Source: Rhabditoides inermis
Lineage: Eukaryota; Nematoda; Chromadorea; Rhabditida; Rhabditidae
Assembly: GCA_963966185.1 (NCBI GenBank)
Contig: CAWZYM010000293.1
Span: 418,001-482,000 of the forward strand
Direction: 5' to 3'
Length of the DNA: 64,000 bases
Of this stretch, positions 25,199-39,627 are shown in pieces (within the stretch, counting starts at the first letter, position 1; each line of letters begins with the position of its first letter). A model generated the notes under the pieces. That model was not told the DNA's origin, made no database searches, and worked only from the letters and a program-made list of their open reading frames with translations. A program made the position numbers and the translations under genes.

Positions 25199-28100
25199 AT
25201 GTTCAAAATACAACGTTTCAAACGCGAAAGTGAGAGTGCTAAAGCGTATGCTCATTTGAAATCTGCCACTGTCACTTCATATTTTTCTGTCGCAGGACCA
25301 GCTAGAATATAAATTTGCACGAATGACCATTCCGGAAGTTTTCCCATCCTCTTCTCCCTCTCTCTCCCCTTTCTCTCCCCTCTCTCCCTAGCTGTCCCAC
25401 CCACCGACGCTTTTGCACAGACAAACACGTTTATGATAATTTCTCTCAAGTAACTACAGCTTCTGACAAACTGCCGCTGCGACCTTTTGGCATCAATCAC
25501 AAGTAAAAATCCTGCGAAAACTGAGGATCGATCACAACGAAAATGTTCAAAATACAACGTTTCAAACGCGAAAGTGAGAGTGCTAAAGCGTATACTCATT
25601 TGAAATCTGCCACTGTCACTTCGTATTTTTCTGTCGCAGGACCAGCTAGAATATAAATTTGCACGAATGACCATTCCGGAAGTTTTCCCATCCTCTTCTC
25701 CCTCTCTCCCCCCTCGCTCTCCCCTCTCTCCCTCGCTGTCCCACCCACCGACGCTTTTGCACAGACAAACACGTTTATGATAATTTCTCTCAAGTAACTA
25801 CAGCTTCTGACAAACTGCCGCTGCGACCTTTTGGCATCAATCACGAGTAAAAATCATGCGAAAACTGAGGATCGATTACAACGAAAATGTTCAAGATACA
25901 ACGTTTTAAACGCGAAAGTGAGAGTGCTAAAGCGTATGCTCATTTGAAATCTGCCATTGTCACTTCGTATTTTTTTGTCGCAGGACCAGCTAGAATATAA
26001 ATTTGCACGAATGACCATTCCAGAAGTTTTCCCATCCTCTTCCCCATCTCTCTCTCCTCTCTATCCCCTCTCTCCCTCGCTGTCCCACCTACCGACGCTT
26101 TTGCACAGACAAACACGTTTATGATAATTTCTCTCAAGTAACTACAGCTTCTGGCAAACTGCCGCTGCGACCTTTTGGCATCAATCACGAGTAAAATTCA
26201 TGCGAAAACTGAGGATCGATTACAACGAAAATGTTCAAAATACAACGTTTCAAACGCGAAAGTGAGAGTGCTAAAGCGTATGCTCATTTGAAATCTGCCA
26301 CTGTCACTTCGTATTTTTCTGTCGCAGGACCAGCTAGAATATAAATTTGCACGAATGACCATTCCGGAAGTTTTCCCATCCTCTTCTCCCTCTCTCTCCC
26401 CTTTCTCTCCCCTCTCTCCCTAGCTGTCCCACCCACCGACGCTTTTGCACAGACAAACACGTTTATGATAATTTCTCTCAAGTAACTACAGCTTCTGACA
26501 AACTGCCGCTGCGACCTTTTGGCATCAATCACAAGTAAAAATCCTGCGAAAACTGAGGATCGATCACAACGAAAATGTTCAAAATACAACGTTTCAAACG
26601 CGAAAGTGAGAGTGCTAAAGCGTATACTCATTTGAAATCTGCCACTGTCACTTCGTATTTTTCTGTCGCAGGACCAGCTAGAATATAAATTTGCACGAAT
26701 GACCATTCCGGAAGTTTTCCCATCCTCTTCTCCCTCTCTCTCCCCTCGCTCTCCCCTCTCTCCCTCGCTGTCCCACCCACCGACGCTTTTGCACAGACAA
26801 ACACGTTTATGATAATTTCTCTCAAGTAACTACAGCTTCTGACAAACTGCCGCTGCGACCTTTTGGCATCAATCACGAGTAAAAATCATGCGAAAACTGA
26901 GGATCGATTACAACGAAAATGTTCAAGATACAACGTTTTAAACGCGAAAGTGAGAGTGCTAAAGCGTATGCTCATTTGAAATCTGCCATTGTCACTTCGT
27001 ATTTTTTTGTCGCAGGACCAGCTAGAATATAAATTTGCACGAATGACCATTCCAGAAGTTTTCCCATCCTCTTCCCCATCTCTCTCTCCTCTCTATCCCC
27101 TCTCTCCCTCGCTGTCCCACCTACCGACGCTTTTGCACAGACAAACACGTTTATGATAATTTCTCTCAAGTAACTACAGCTTCTGGCAAACTGCCGCTGC
27201 GACCTTTTGGCATCAATCACGAGTAAAATTCATGCGAAAACTGAGGATCGATTACAACGAAAATGTTCAAAATACAACGTTTCAAACGCGAAAGTGAGAG
27301 TGCTAAAGCGTATGCTCATTTGAAATCTGCCACTGTCACTTCGTATTTTTCTGTCGCAGGACCAGCTAGAATATAAATTTGCACGAATGACCATTCCGGA
27401 AGTTTTCCCATCCTCTTCTCCCTCTCTCTCCCCTTTCTCTCCCCTCTCTCCCTAGCTGTCCCACCCACCGACGCTTTTGCACAGACAAACACGTTTATGA
27501 TAATTTCTCTCAAGTAACTACAGCTTCTGACAAACTGCCGTTGCGACCTTTTGGCATCAATCACGAGTAAAAATCATGCGAAAACTGAGGATCGATTACA
27601 ACGAAAATGTTCAAGATACAACGTTTTAAACGCGAAAGTGAGAGTGCTAAAGCGTATGCTCATTTGAAATCTGAAACTGTCACTTCGTATTTTTCTGTCG
27701 CAGGACCAGCTAGAATATAAATTTGCACGAATGACCATTCCGGAAGTTTTCCCATCCTCTTCCCCATCTCTTTCTCCTCTCTATCCCCTCTCTCCCTCGC
27801 TGTCCCACCTACCGACGCTTTTGCACAGACAAACACGTTTATGATAACTTCTCTCAAGTAACTACAGCTTCTGACAAACTGCCGCTGCGACCTTTTGGCA
27901 TCAATCACGAGTAAAAATCATGCGAAAACTGAGGATCGATTACAACGAAAATGTTCAAGATACAACGTTTTAAACGCGAAAGTGAGAGTGCTAAAGCGTA
28001 TGCTCATTTGAAATCTGCCATTGTCACTTCGTATTTTTTTGTCGCAGGACCAGCTAGAATATAAATTTGCACGAATGACCATTCCAGAAGTTTCCCCATC

Positions 28101-28294
28101 CTCTTCCCCATCTCTCTCTCCTCTCTATCCCCTCTCTCCCTCGCTGTCCCACCTACCGACGCTTTTGCACAGACAAACACGTTTATGATAATTTCTCTCA
28201 AGTAACTACAGCTTCTGGCAAACTGCCGCTGCGACCTTTTGGCATCAATCACGAGTAAAAATCCTGCGAAAACTGAGGATCGATCACAACGAAA
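25199..28294 (+). repeat. 9-monomer HOR (3096 bp), copy 1
   Basis: Class order is A-B-C-A-B-C-A-C'-C, 9 x 344 bp. Distinctive markers are CTCTCCCCCCTCGCTC in the first B monomer (near 25704) and CCCCATCTCTTTCTCC in the C' monomer (near 27765). The next 3096 bp repeat this order monomer for monomer. Confidence 0.9.
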
Positions 28295-31200
28295 ATGTTC
28301 AAAATACAACGTTTCAAACGCGAAAGTGAGAGTGCTAAAGCGTATGCTCATTTGAAATCTGCCACTGTCACTTCATATTTTTCTGTCGCAGGACCAGCTA
28401 GAATATAAATTTGCACGAATGACCATTCCGGAAGTTTTCCCATCCTCTTCTCCCTCTCTCTCCCCTTTCTCTCCCCTCTCTCCCTAGCTGTCCCACCCAC
28501 CGACGCTTTTGCACAGACAAACACGTTTATGATAATTTCTCTCAAGTAACTACAGCTTCTGACAAACTGCCGCTGCGACCTTTTGGCATCAATCACAAGT
28601 AAAAATCCTGCGAAAACTGAGGATCGATCACAACGAAAATGTTCAAAATACAACGTTTCAAACGCGAAAGTGAGAGTGCTAAAGCGTATACTCATTTGAA
28701 ATCTGCCACTGTCACTTCGTATTTTTCTGTCGCAGGACCAGCTAGAATATAAATTTGCACGAATGACCATTCCGGAAGTTTTCCCATCCTCTTCTCCCTC
28801 TCTCCCCCCTCGCTCTCCCCTCTCTCCCTCGCTGTCCCACCCACCGACGCTTTTGCACAGACAAACACGTTTATGATAATTTCTCTCAAGTAACTACAGC
28901 TTCTGACAAACTGCCGCTGCGACCTTTTGGCATCAATCACGAGTAAAAATCATGCGAAAACTGAGGATCGATTACAACGAAAATGTTCAAGATACAACGT
29001 TTTAAACGCGAAAGTGAGAGTGCTAAAGCGTATGCTCATTTGAAATCTGCCATTGTCACTTCGTATTTTTTTGTCGCAGGACCAGCTAGAATATAAATTT
29101 GCACGAATGACCATTCCAGAAGTTTTCCCATCCTCTTCCCCATCTCTCTCTCCTCTCTATCCCCTCTCTCCCTCGCTGTCCCACCTACCGACGCTTTTGC
29201 ACAGACAAACACGTTTATGATAATTTCTCTCAAGTAACTACAGCTTCTGGCAAACTGCCGCTGCGACCTTTTGGCATCAATCACGAGTAAAATTCATGCG
29301 AAAACTGAGGATCGATTACAACGAAAATGTTCAAAATACAACGTTTCAAACGCGAAAGTGAGAGTGCTAAAGCGTATGCTCATTTGAAATCTGCCACTGT
29401 CACTTCGTATTTTTCTGTCGCAGGACCAGCTAGAATATAAATTTGCACGAATGACCATTCCGGAAGTTTTCCCATTCTCTTCTCCCTCTCTCTCCCCTTT
29501 CTCTCCCCTCTCTCCCTAGCTGTCCCACCCACCGACGCTTTTGCACAGACAAACACGTTTATGATAATTTCTCTCAAGTAACTACAGCTTCTGACAAACT
29601 GCCGCTGCGACCTTTTGGCATCAATCACAAGTAAAAATCCTGCGAAAACTGAGGATCGATCACAACGAAAATGTTCAAAATACAACGTTTCAAACGCGAA
29701 AGTGAGAGTGCTAAAGCGTATACTCATTTGAAATCTGCCACTGTCACTTCGTATTTTTCTGTCGCAGGACCAGCTAGAATATAAATTTGCACGAATGACC
29801 ATTCCGGAAGTTTTCCCATCCTCTTCTCCCTCTCTCTCCCCTCGCTCTCCCCTCTCTCCCTCGCTGTCCCACCCACCGACGCTTTTGCACAGACAAACAC
29901 GTTTATGATAATTTCTCTCAAGTAACTACAGCTTCTGACAAACTGCCGCTGCGACCTTTTGGCATCAATCACGAGTAAAAATCATGCGAAAACTGAGGAT
30001 CGATTACAACGAAAATGTTCAAGATACAACGTTTTAAACGCGAAAGTGAGAGTGCTAAAGCGTATGCTCATTTGAAATCTGCCATTGTCACTTCGTATTT
30101 TTTTGTCGCAGGACCAGCTAGAATATAAATTTGCACGAATGACCATTCCAGAAGTTTTCCCATCCTCTTCCCCATCTCTCTCTCCTCTCTATCCCCTCTC
30201 TCCCTCGCTGTCCCACCTACCGACGCTTTTGCACAGACAAACACGTTTATGATAATTTCTCTCAAGTAACTACAGCTTCTGGCAAACTGCCGCTGCGACC
30301 TTTTGGCATCAATCACGAGTAAAATTCATGCGAAAACTGAGGATCGATTACAACGAAAATGTTCAAAATACAACGTTTCAAACGCGAAAGTGAGAGTGCT
30401 AAAGCGTATGCTCATTTGAAATCTGCCACTGTCACTTCGTATTTTTCTGTCGCAGGACCAGCTAGAATATAAATTTGCACGAATGACCATTCCGGAAGTT
30501 TTCCCATCCTCTTCTCCCTCTCTCTCCCCTTTCTCTCCCCTCTCTCCCTAGCTGTCCCACCCACCGACGCTTTTGCACAGACAAACACGTTTATGATAAT
30601 TTCTCTCAAGTAACTACAGCTTCTGACAAACTGCCGTTGCGACCTTTTGGCATCAATCACGAGTAAAAATCATGCGAAAACTGAGGATCGATTACAACGA
30701 AAATGTTCAAGATACAACGTTTTAAACGCGAAAGTGAGAGTGCTAAAGCGTATGCTCATTTGAAATCTGAAACTGTCACTTCGTATTTTTCTGTCGCAGG
30801 ACCAGCTAGAATATAAATTTGCACGAATGACCATTCCGGAAGTTTTCCCATCCTCTTCCCCATCTCTTTCTCCTCTCTATCCCCTCTCTCCCTCGCTGTC
30901 CCACCTACCGACGCTTTTGCACAGACAAACACGTTTATGATAACTTCTTTCAAGTAACTACAGCTTCTGACAAACTGCCGCTGCGACCTTTTGGCATCAA
31001 TCACGAGTAAAAATCATGCGAAAACTGAGGATCGATTACAACGAAAATGTTCAAGATACAACGTTTTAAACGCGAAAGTGAGAGTGCTAAAGCGTATGCT
31101 CATTTGAAATCTGCCATTGTCACTTCGTATTTTTTTGTCGCAGGACCAGCTAGAATATAAATTTGCACGAATGACCATTCCAGAAGTTTTCCCATCCTCT

Positions 31201-31390
31201 TCCCCATCTCTCTCTCCTCTCTATCCCCTCTCTCCCTCGCTGTCCCACCTACCGACGCTTTTGCACAGACAAACACGTTTATGATAATTTCTCTCAAGTA
31301 ACTACAGCTTCTGGCAAACTGCCGCTGCGACCTTTTGGCATCAATCACGAGTAAAATTCATGCGAAAACTGAGGATCGATTACAACGAAA
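28295..31390 (+). repeat. 9-monomer HOR (3096 bp), copy 2
   Basis: Repeats 25199-28294 with the same order and rare markers (CTCTCCCCCCTCGCTC near 28800, CCCCATCTCTTTCTCC near 30861). Only a handful of substitutions are visible, for example CCCATTCTCTTC near 29474 where copy 1 has CCCATCCTCTTC, and ATAACTTCTTTCAAG near 30943. No third copy follows. Confidence 0.9.
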
Positions 31391-34300
31391 ATGTTCAAAA
31401 TACAACGTTTCAAACGCGAAAGTGAGAGTGCTAAAGCGTATGCTCATTTGAAATCTGCCACTGTCACTTCGTATTTTTCTGTCGCAGGACCAGCTAGAAT
31501 ATAAATTTGCACGAATGACCATTCCGGAAGTTTTCCCATCCTCTTCTCCCTCTCTCTCCCCTTTCTCTCCCCTCTCTCCCTAGCTGTCCCACCCACCGAC
31601 GCTTTTGCACAGACAAACACGTTTATGATAATTTCTCTCAAGTAACTACAGCTTCTGACAAACTGCCGCTGCGACCTTTTGGCATCAATCACAAGTAAAA
31701 ATCCTGCGAAAACTGAGGATCGATCACAACGAAAATGTTCAAAATACAACGTTTCAAACGCGAAAGTGAGAGTGCTAAAGCGTATGCTCATTTGAAATCT
31801 GCCATTGTCACTTCGTATTTTTTTGTCGCAGGACCAGCTAGAATATAAATTTGCACGAATGACCATTCCAGAAGTTTTCCCATCCTCTTCCCCATCTCTC
31901 TCTCCTCTCTATCCCCTCTCTCCCTCGCTGTCCCACCTACCGACGCTTTTGCACAGACAAACACGTTTATGATAATTTCTCTCAAGTAACTACAGCTTCT
32001 GGCAAACTGCCGCTGCGACCTTTTGGCATCAATCACGAGTAAAATTCATGCGAAAACTGAGGATCGATTACAACGAAAATGTTCAAAATACAACGTTTCA
32101 AACGCGAAAGTGAGAGTGCTAAAGCGTATGCTCATTTGAAATCTGCCACTGTCACTTCGTATTTTTCTGTCGCAGGACCAGCTAGAATATAAATTTGCAC
32201 GAATGACCATTCCGGAAGTTTTCCCATCCTCTTCTCCCTCTCTCTCCCCTTTCTCTCCCCTCTCTCCCTAGCTGTCCCACCCACCGACGCTTTTGCACAG
32301 ACAAACACGTTTATGATAATTTCTCTCAAGTAACTACAGCTTCTGACAAACTGCCGCTGCGACCTTTTGGCATCAATCACAAGTAAAAATCCTGCGAAAA
32401 CTGAGGATCGATCACAACGAAAATGTTCAAAATACAACGTTTCAAACGCGAAAGTGAGAGTGCTAAAGCGTATGCTCATTTGAAATCTGCCATTGTCACT
32501 TCGTATTTTTTTGTCGCAGGACCAGCTAGAATATAAATTTGCACGAATGACCATTCCGGAAGTTTTCCCATCCTCTTCTCCCTCTCTCTCCCCTTTCTCT
32601 CCCCTCTCTCCCTAGCTGTCCCACCCACCGACGCTTTTGCACAGACAAACACGTTTATGATAATTTCTCTCAAGTAACTACAGCTTCTGACAAACTGCCG
32701 CTGCGACCTTTTGGCATCAATCACAAGTAAAAATCCTGCGAAAACTGAGGATCGATCACAACGAAAATGTTCAAAATACAACGTTTCAAACGCGAAAGTG
32801 AGAGTGCTGAAGCGTATGCTCATTTGAAATCTGCCATTGTCACTTCGTATTTTTTTGTCGCAGGACCAGCTAGAATATAAATTTACACGAATGACCATTC
32901 CAGAAGTTTTCCCATCCTCTTCTCCCTCTCTCTCTCCTCTCTATCCCCTCTCTCCCTCGCTGTCCCACCTACCGACGCTTTTGCACAGACAAACACGTTT
33001 ATGATAATTTCTCTCAAGTAACTACAGCTTCTGGCAAACTGCCGCTGCGACCTTTTGGCATCAATCACGAGTAAAAATCATGCGAAAACTGAGGATCGAT
33101 TACAACGAAAATGTTCAAAATACAACGTTTCAAACGCGAAAGTGAGAGTGCTAAAGCGTATGCTCATTTGAAATCTGCCACTATCACTTCGTATTTTTCT
33201 GTCGCAGGACCAGCTAGAATATAAATTTGCACGAATGACCATTCCGGAAGTTTTCCCATCCTCTTCTCCCTCTCTCTCCCCTTTCTCTCCCCTCTCTCCC
33301 TAGCTGTCCCACCCACCGACGCTTTTGCACAGACAAACACGTTTATGATAATTTCTCTCAAGTAACTACAGCTTCTGACAAACTGCCGCTGCGACCTTTT
33401 GGCATCAATCACAAGTAAAAATCCTGCGAAAACTGAGGATCGATCACAACGAAAATGTTCAAAATACAACGTTTCAAACGCGAAAGTGAGAGTGCTAAAG
33501 CGTATGCTCATTTGAAATCTGCCACTGTCACTTCATATTTTTCTGTCGCAGGACCAGCTAGAATATAAATTTGCACGAATGACCATTCCGGAAGTTTTCC
33601 CATCCTCTTCCCCATCTCTCTCTCCTCTCTATCCCCTCTCTCCCTCGCTGTCCCACCTACCGACGCTTTTGCACAGACAAACACGTTTATGATAATTTCT
33701 CTCAAGTAACTACAGCTTCTGGCAAACTGCCGCTGCGACCTTTTGGCATCAATCACGAGTAAAATTCATGCGAAAACTGAGGATCGATTACAACGAAAAT
33801 GTTCAAAATACAACGTTTCAAACGCGAAAGTGAGAGTGCTAAAGCGTATGCTCATTTGAAATCTGCCACTGTCACTTCGTATTTTTCTGTCGCAGGACCA
33901 GCTAAAATATAAATTTGCACGAATGACCATTCCGGAAGTTTTCCCATCCTCTTCTCCCTCTCTCTCCCCTCGCTCTCCCCTCTCTCCCTCGCTGTCCCAC
34001 CCACCGACGCTTTTGCACAGACAAACACGTTTATGATAATTTCTCTCAAGTAACTACAGCTTCTGGCAAACTGCCGCTGCGACCTTTTGGCATCAATCAC
34101 GAGTAAAATTCATGCGAAAACTGAGGATCGATTACAACGAAAATGTTCAAAATACAACGTTTCAAACGCGAAAGTGAGAGTGCTAAAGCGTATGCTCATT
34201 TGAAATCTGCCACTGTCACTTCGTATTTTTCTGTCGCAGGACCAGCTAGAATATAAATTTGCACGAATGACCATTCCGGAAGTTTTCCCATCCTCTTCTC

Positions 34301-37300
34301 CCTCTCTCTCCCCTTTCTCTCCCCTCTCTCCCTAGCTGTCCCACCCACCGACGCTTTTGCACAGACAAACACGTTTATGATAATTTCTCTCAAGTAACTA
34401 CAGCTTCTGACAAACTGCCGCTGCGACCTTTTGGCATCAATCACAAGTAAAAATCCTGCGAAAACTGAGGATCGATCACAACGAAAATGTTCAAAATACA
34501 ACGTTTCAAACGCGAAAGTGAGAGTGCTAAAGCGTATGCTCATTTGAAATCTGCCATTGTCACTTCGTATTTTTTTTTGTCGCAGGACCAGCTAGAATAT
34601 AAATTTGCACGAATGACCATTCCAGAAGTTTTCCCATCCTCTTCTCCCTCTCTCTCTCCTCTCTATCCCCTCTCTCCCTCGCTGTCCCATTTACCGACGC
34701 TTTTGCACAGACAAACACGTTTATGATAATTTCTCTCAAGTAACTACAGCTTCTGGCAAACTGCCGCTGCGACCTTTTGGCATCAATCACGAGTAAAAAT
34801 CATGCGAAAACTGAGGATCGATTACAACGAAAATGTTCAAAATACAACGTTTCAAACGCGAAAGTGAGAGTGCTAAAGCGTATGCTCATTTGAAATCTGC
34901 CACTGTCACTTCGTATTTTTCTGTCGCAGGACCAGCTAGAATATAAATTTGCACGAATGACCATTCCGGAAGTTTTCCCATCCTCTTCTCCCTCTCTCTC
35001 CCCTTTCTCTCCCCTCTCTCCCTAGCTGTCCCACCCACCGACGCTTTTGCACAGACAAACACGTTTATGATAATTTCTCTCAAGTAACTACAGCTTCTGA
35101 CAAACTGCCGCTGCGACCTTTTGGCATCAATCACAAGTAAAAATCCTGCGAAAACTGAGGATCGATCACAACGAAAATGTTCAAAATACAACGTTTCAAA
35201 CGCGAAAGTGAGAGTGCTAAAGCGTATGCTCATTTGAAATCTGCCACTGTCACTTCATATTTTTCTGTCGCAGGACCAGCTAGAATATAAATTTGCACGA
35301 ATGACCATTCCGGAAGTTTTCCCATCCTCTTCTCCCTCTCTCTCCCCTTTCTCTCCCCTCTCTCCCTAGCTGTCCCACCCACCGACGCTTTTGCACAGAC
35401 AAACACGTTTATGATAATTTCTCTCAAGTAACTACAGCTTCTGACAAACTGCCGCTGCGACCTTTTGGCATCAATCACAAGTAAAAATCCTGCGAAAACT
35501 GAGGATCGATCACAACGAAAATGTTCAAAATACAACGTTTCAAACGCGAAAGTGAGAGTGCTAAAGCGTATACTCATTTGAAATCTGCCACTGTCACTTC
35601 GTAGTTTTTTGTCGCAGGACCAGCTAGAATATAAATTTGCACGAATGACCATTCCAGAAGTTTTCCCATCCTCTTCCCCATCTCTCTCTCCTCTCTATCC
35701 CCTCTCTCCCTCGCTGTCCCACCTACCGACGCTTTTGCACAGACAAACACGTTTATGATAATTTCTCTCAAGTAACTACAGCTTCTGGCAAACTGCCGCT
35801 GCGACCTTTTGGCATCAATCACGAGTAAAATTCATGCGAAAACTGAGGATCGATTACAACGAAAATGTTCAAAATACAACGTTTCAAACGCGAAAGTGAG
35901 AGTACTAAAGTGTATGCTCATTTGAAATCTGCCACTGTCACTTCGTATTTTTTTGTCGCAGGACCAGCTAGAATATAAATTTGCACGAATGACCATTCCA
36001 GAAGTTTTCCCATCCTCTTCTCCCTCTATCTCTCCTCTCTATCCCCTCTCTCCCTCGCTGTCCCACCTACCGACGCTTTTGCACAGACAAACACGTTTAT
36101 GATAATTTCTCTCAAGTAACTACAGCTTCTGGCAAACTGCCGCTGCGACCTTTTGGCATCAATCACGAGTAAAAATCATGCGAAAACTGAGGATCGATTA
36201 CAACGAAAATGTTCAAGATACAACGTTTCAAACGCGAAAGTGAGAGTGCTAAAGCGTATGCTCATTTGAAATCTGCCACTGTCACTTCGTATTTTTCTGT
36301 CGCAGGACCAGCTAGAATATAAATTTGCACGAATGACCATTCCGGAAGTTTTCCCATCCTCTTCTCCCTCTCTCTCCCCGTTCTCTCCCCTCTCTCCCTA
36401 GCTGTCCCACCCATCGACGCTTTTGCACAGACAAACACGTTTATGATAATTTCTCTCAAGTAACTACAGCTTCTGACAAACTGCCGCTGCGACCTTTTGG
36501 CATCAATCACAAGTATAAATCCTACGAAAACTGAGGATCGATCACAACGAAAATGTTCAAAATACAACGTTTTAAACGCGAAAGTGAGAGTGCTAAAGCG
36601 TATGCTCATTTGAAATCTGCCACTGTCACTTCGTATTTTTCTGTCGCAGGACCAGCTAGAATATAAATTTGCACGAATGACCATTCCAGAAGTTTTCCCA
36701 TCCTCTTCTCCTTCTCTCTCCCCTTTCTCTCCCCTCTCTCCCTCGCTGTCCCACTCACCGACGCTTTTGCACAGACAATTACGTTTATGATAATTTCTCT
36801 CAAGTAACTACAGCTTCTGACAAACTGCCGTTGCGACCTTTTGGCATCAATCACGAGTAAAAATCATGCGAAAACTGAGGATCGATTACAACGAAAATGT
36901 TCAAGATACAACGTTTTAAACGCGAAAGTGAGAGTGCTAAAGCGTATGCTTATTTGAAATCTGCCATTGTCACTTCGTATTTTTTTGTCGCAGGACCAGC
37001 TAGAATATAAATTTGCACGAATGACCATTTCAGAAGTTTTCCCATTCTCTTCTCCCTCTTTCTCCCCTTTCTCTCCCCTCTCTCCCTATGTAGTTGTCCC
37101 ACCCACCGACGCTTTTGCACAGACAAACACGTTTATGATAATTTCTCTCAAGTAACTACAGCTTCTGACAAACTGCCGCTGCGACCTTTTGGCATCAATC
37201 ACGAGTAAAAATCATGCGAAAACTGAGGATCGATTACAACGAAAATGTTCAAGATACAACGTTTTAAACGCGAAAGTGAGAGTGCTAAAGCGTATGCTTA

Positions 37301-38275
37301 TTTGAAATCTGCCATTGTCACTTCGTATTTTTTTGTCGCAGGACCAGCTAGAATATAAATTTGCACGAATGACCATTCCAGAAGTTTTCCCATCCTCTTC
37401 TCCCTCTTTCTCCCCTTTCTCTCCCCTCTCTCCCTAGTTGTCCCACCCACCGACGCTTTTGCACAGACAAACACGTTTATGATAGTTTCTCTCAAGTAAC
37501 TACAGCTTCTGACAAACTGCCGCTGCGACCTTTTGGCATCAATCACAAGTAAAAATCCTGCGAAAACTGAGGATCGATCACAACGAAAATGTTCAAGATA
37601 CAACGTTTTAAACGCGAAAGTGAGAGTGCTAAAGCGTATGCTCATTTGAAATCTGCCATTGTCACTTCGTATTTTTCTGTCGCAGGACCAGCTAGAATAT
37701 AAATTTGCACGAATGACCATTCCGGAAGTTTTCCCATCCTCTTCTCCCTCTCTCTCCCCTTTCTCTCCCCTCTCTCCCTCGCTGTCCCACTCACCGACGC
37801 TTTTGCACAGACAAACACGTTTATGATAATTTCTCTCAAGTAACTACAGCTTCTGACAAACTGCCGCTGCGACCTTTTGGCATCAATCACGAGTAAAAAT
37901 CATGCGAAAATTGAGGATCGATTACAACGAAAATGTTCAAGATACAACGTTTTAAACGCGAAAGTGAGAGTGCTAAAGCGTATGCTCATTTGAAATCTGC
38001 CATTGTCACTTCGTATTTTTTGTCGCAGGACCAGCTAGAATATAAATTTGCACGAATGACCATTCCAGAAGTTTTCCCATCCTCTTCTCCCTCTCTCTCT
38101 CCTCTCTATCCCCTCTCTCCCTCGCTGTCCCACCTACCGACGCTTTTGCACCGACAAACACGTTTATGATAATTTCTCTCAAGTAACTACAGCTTCTGGC
38201 AAACTGCTGCTGCGACCTTTTAGCATCAATCACGAGTAAAAATCATGCGAAAACTGAGGATCGATTACAACGAAA

Positions 38276-39627
38276 ATGTTCAAGATACAACGTTTTAAAC
38301 GCGAAAGTGGTGTGCTAAAGCGTATGCTCAATTGAAATCTGAAACTGTCACTTCGTATTTTTCTGTCGCAGGACCAGCTAGAATATAAATTTGCACGAAT
38401 GACCATTCCGGAAGTTTTCCCATCCTCTTCTCCCTCTCTCTCCCCTTTCTCTCCCCTCTCTCCCTAGCTGTCCCACCCACCGACGCTTTTGCACAGACAA
38501 ACACGTTTATGATAATTTCTCTCAAGTAACTACAGCTTCTGACAAACTGCCGCTGCGACCTTTTGGCATCAATCACGAGTAAAAATCATGCGAAAACTGA
38601 GGATCGATTACAACGAAAATGTTCAAGATACAACGTTTTAAACGCGAAAGTGAGAGTGCTAAAGCGTATGCTTATTTGAAATCTGCCATTGTCACTTCGT
38701 ATTTTTTTGTCGCAGGACCAGCTAGAATATAAATTTGCACGAATGACCATTCCAGAAGTTTTCCCATCCTCTTCTCCCTCTTTCTCCCCTTTCTCTCCCC
38801 TCTCTCCCTAGTTGTCCCACCCACCGACGCTTTTGCACAGACAAACACGTTTATGATAATTTCTCTCAAGTAACTACAGCTTCTGACAAACTGCCGCTGC
38901 GACCTTTTGGCATCAATCACAAGTAAAAATCCTGCGAAAACTGAGGCTCGATCACAACGAAAATGTTCAAGATACAACGTTTCAAACGCGAAAGTGAGAG
39001 TGCTAAAGCGTATGCTCATTTGAAATCTGCCACTGTCACTTCGTATTTTTCTGTCGCAGGACCAGCGGATATAAATATTCACATAAGACCATTCCGGAAG
39101 TTTTCCGATCCTCTTCTCCCTCTCTCTCCCCTCTCTTCCTCCCTCTACCCATCCACCGACGCCTTTGCACAGACAAACACGTTTATGCTAATTTCTCTCA
39201 AGTAACTACAGCTTCTGACAAACTGACTCTGCGACCTTTTGGCATCAATCACGAGTGAAAATCATGCGAAAACTGAGGATCGATTACAACGAAAATGTCC
39301 AAGATACAACGTTCTAAACGCGAAAGTGAGAGTGCTAAAGCGTATGCTCATTTGAAATCTGCCACTGTCACTTCGTATTCTTCTGTCGCAGGATCATCTA
39401 GAATACAAATATGCACGAAAGACCATTCCGGAAGTTTTCCCATCCTCTTCTTCCTCTCTCTCCCCTCTCTCCTTCGCTGTCCCACCCACCGACGCTTTTG
39501 CACAGACAAACACGTTTATGATAATTTCTCTCAAGTAACTACAGCTTCTGACAAACTGACTCTGCGACCTTTTGGCATCAATCACGAGTGAAAATCATGC
39601 GAAAACTGAGGATCGATTACAACGAAA
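38276..39627 (+). repeat. 4-monomer duplication, copy 1 (5914-bp offset)
   Basis: This 1352-bp segment recurs at 44190-45541. A shared unusual marker is CGAAAGTGGTGTGCTAAAGC with CTCAATTGAAATCTGAAACT in the first monomer, found nowhere else in the window. The last two monomers are the 332-bp R type and the 333-bp short-tract type. Confidence 0.88.

Larger units (their letters stand above)
8004..36208 (+). repeat. Satellite array, homogeneous core (about 82 monomers)
   Basis: The span of 28,205 bp is 82 x 344 minus 3, so length is almost fixed. Three classes alternate. Class A has CCCCTTTCTCTCCCC and CCCTAGCTG in the pyrimidine tract and usually CACAAGTAAAAATCCTGCG at its end. Class B has CCCCTCGCTCTCCCC and CCCTCGCTG. 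Class C has a run of seven or eight T before GTCGCAG, CATTCCAGAAG, CTATCCCC, CCTACCGACGC and TTCTGGCAAAC. A C' subtype has AATCTGAAACTGTCAC. A-B-C trimers (1032 bp) are a common motif but the order keeps changing, and longer HORs are listed separately. Differences between monomers of the same class are few, which indicates recent homogenisation. Confidence 0.97.

Noticed and set aside
8004..36208. CENP-B box
   Set aside because: I did not find a match to the TTCG-N4-A-N2-CGGG core in the monomer on either strand.
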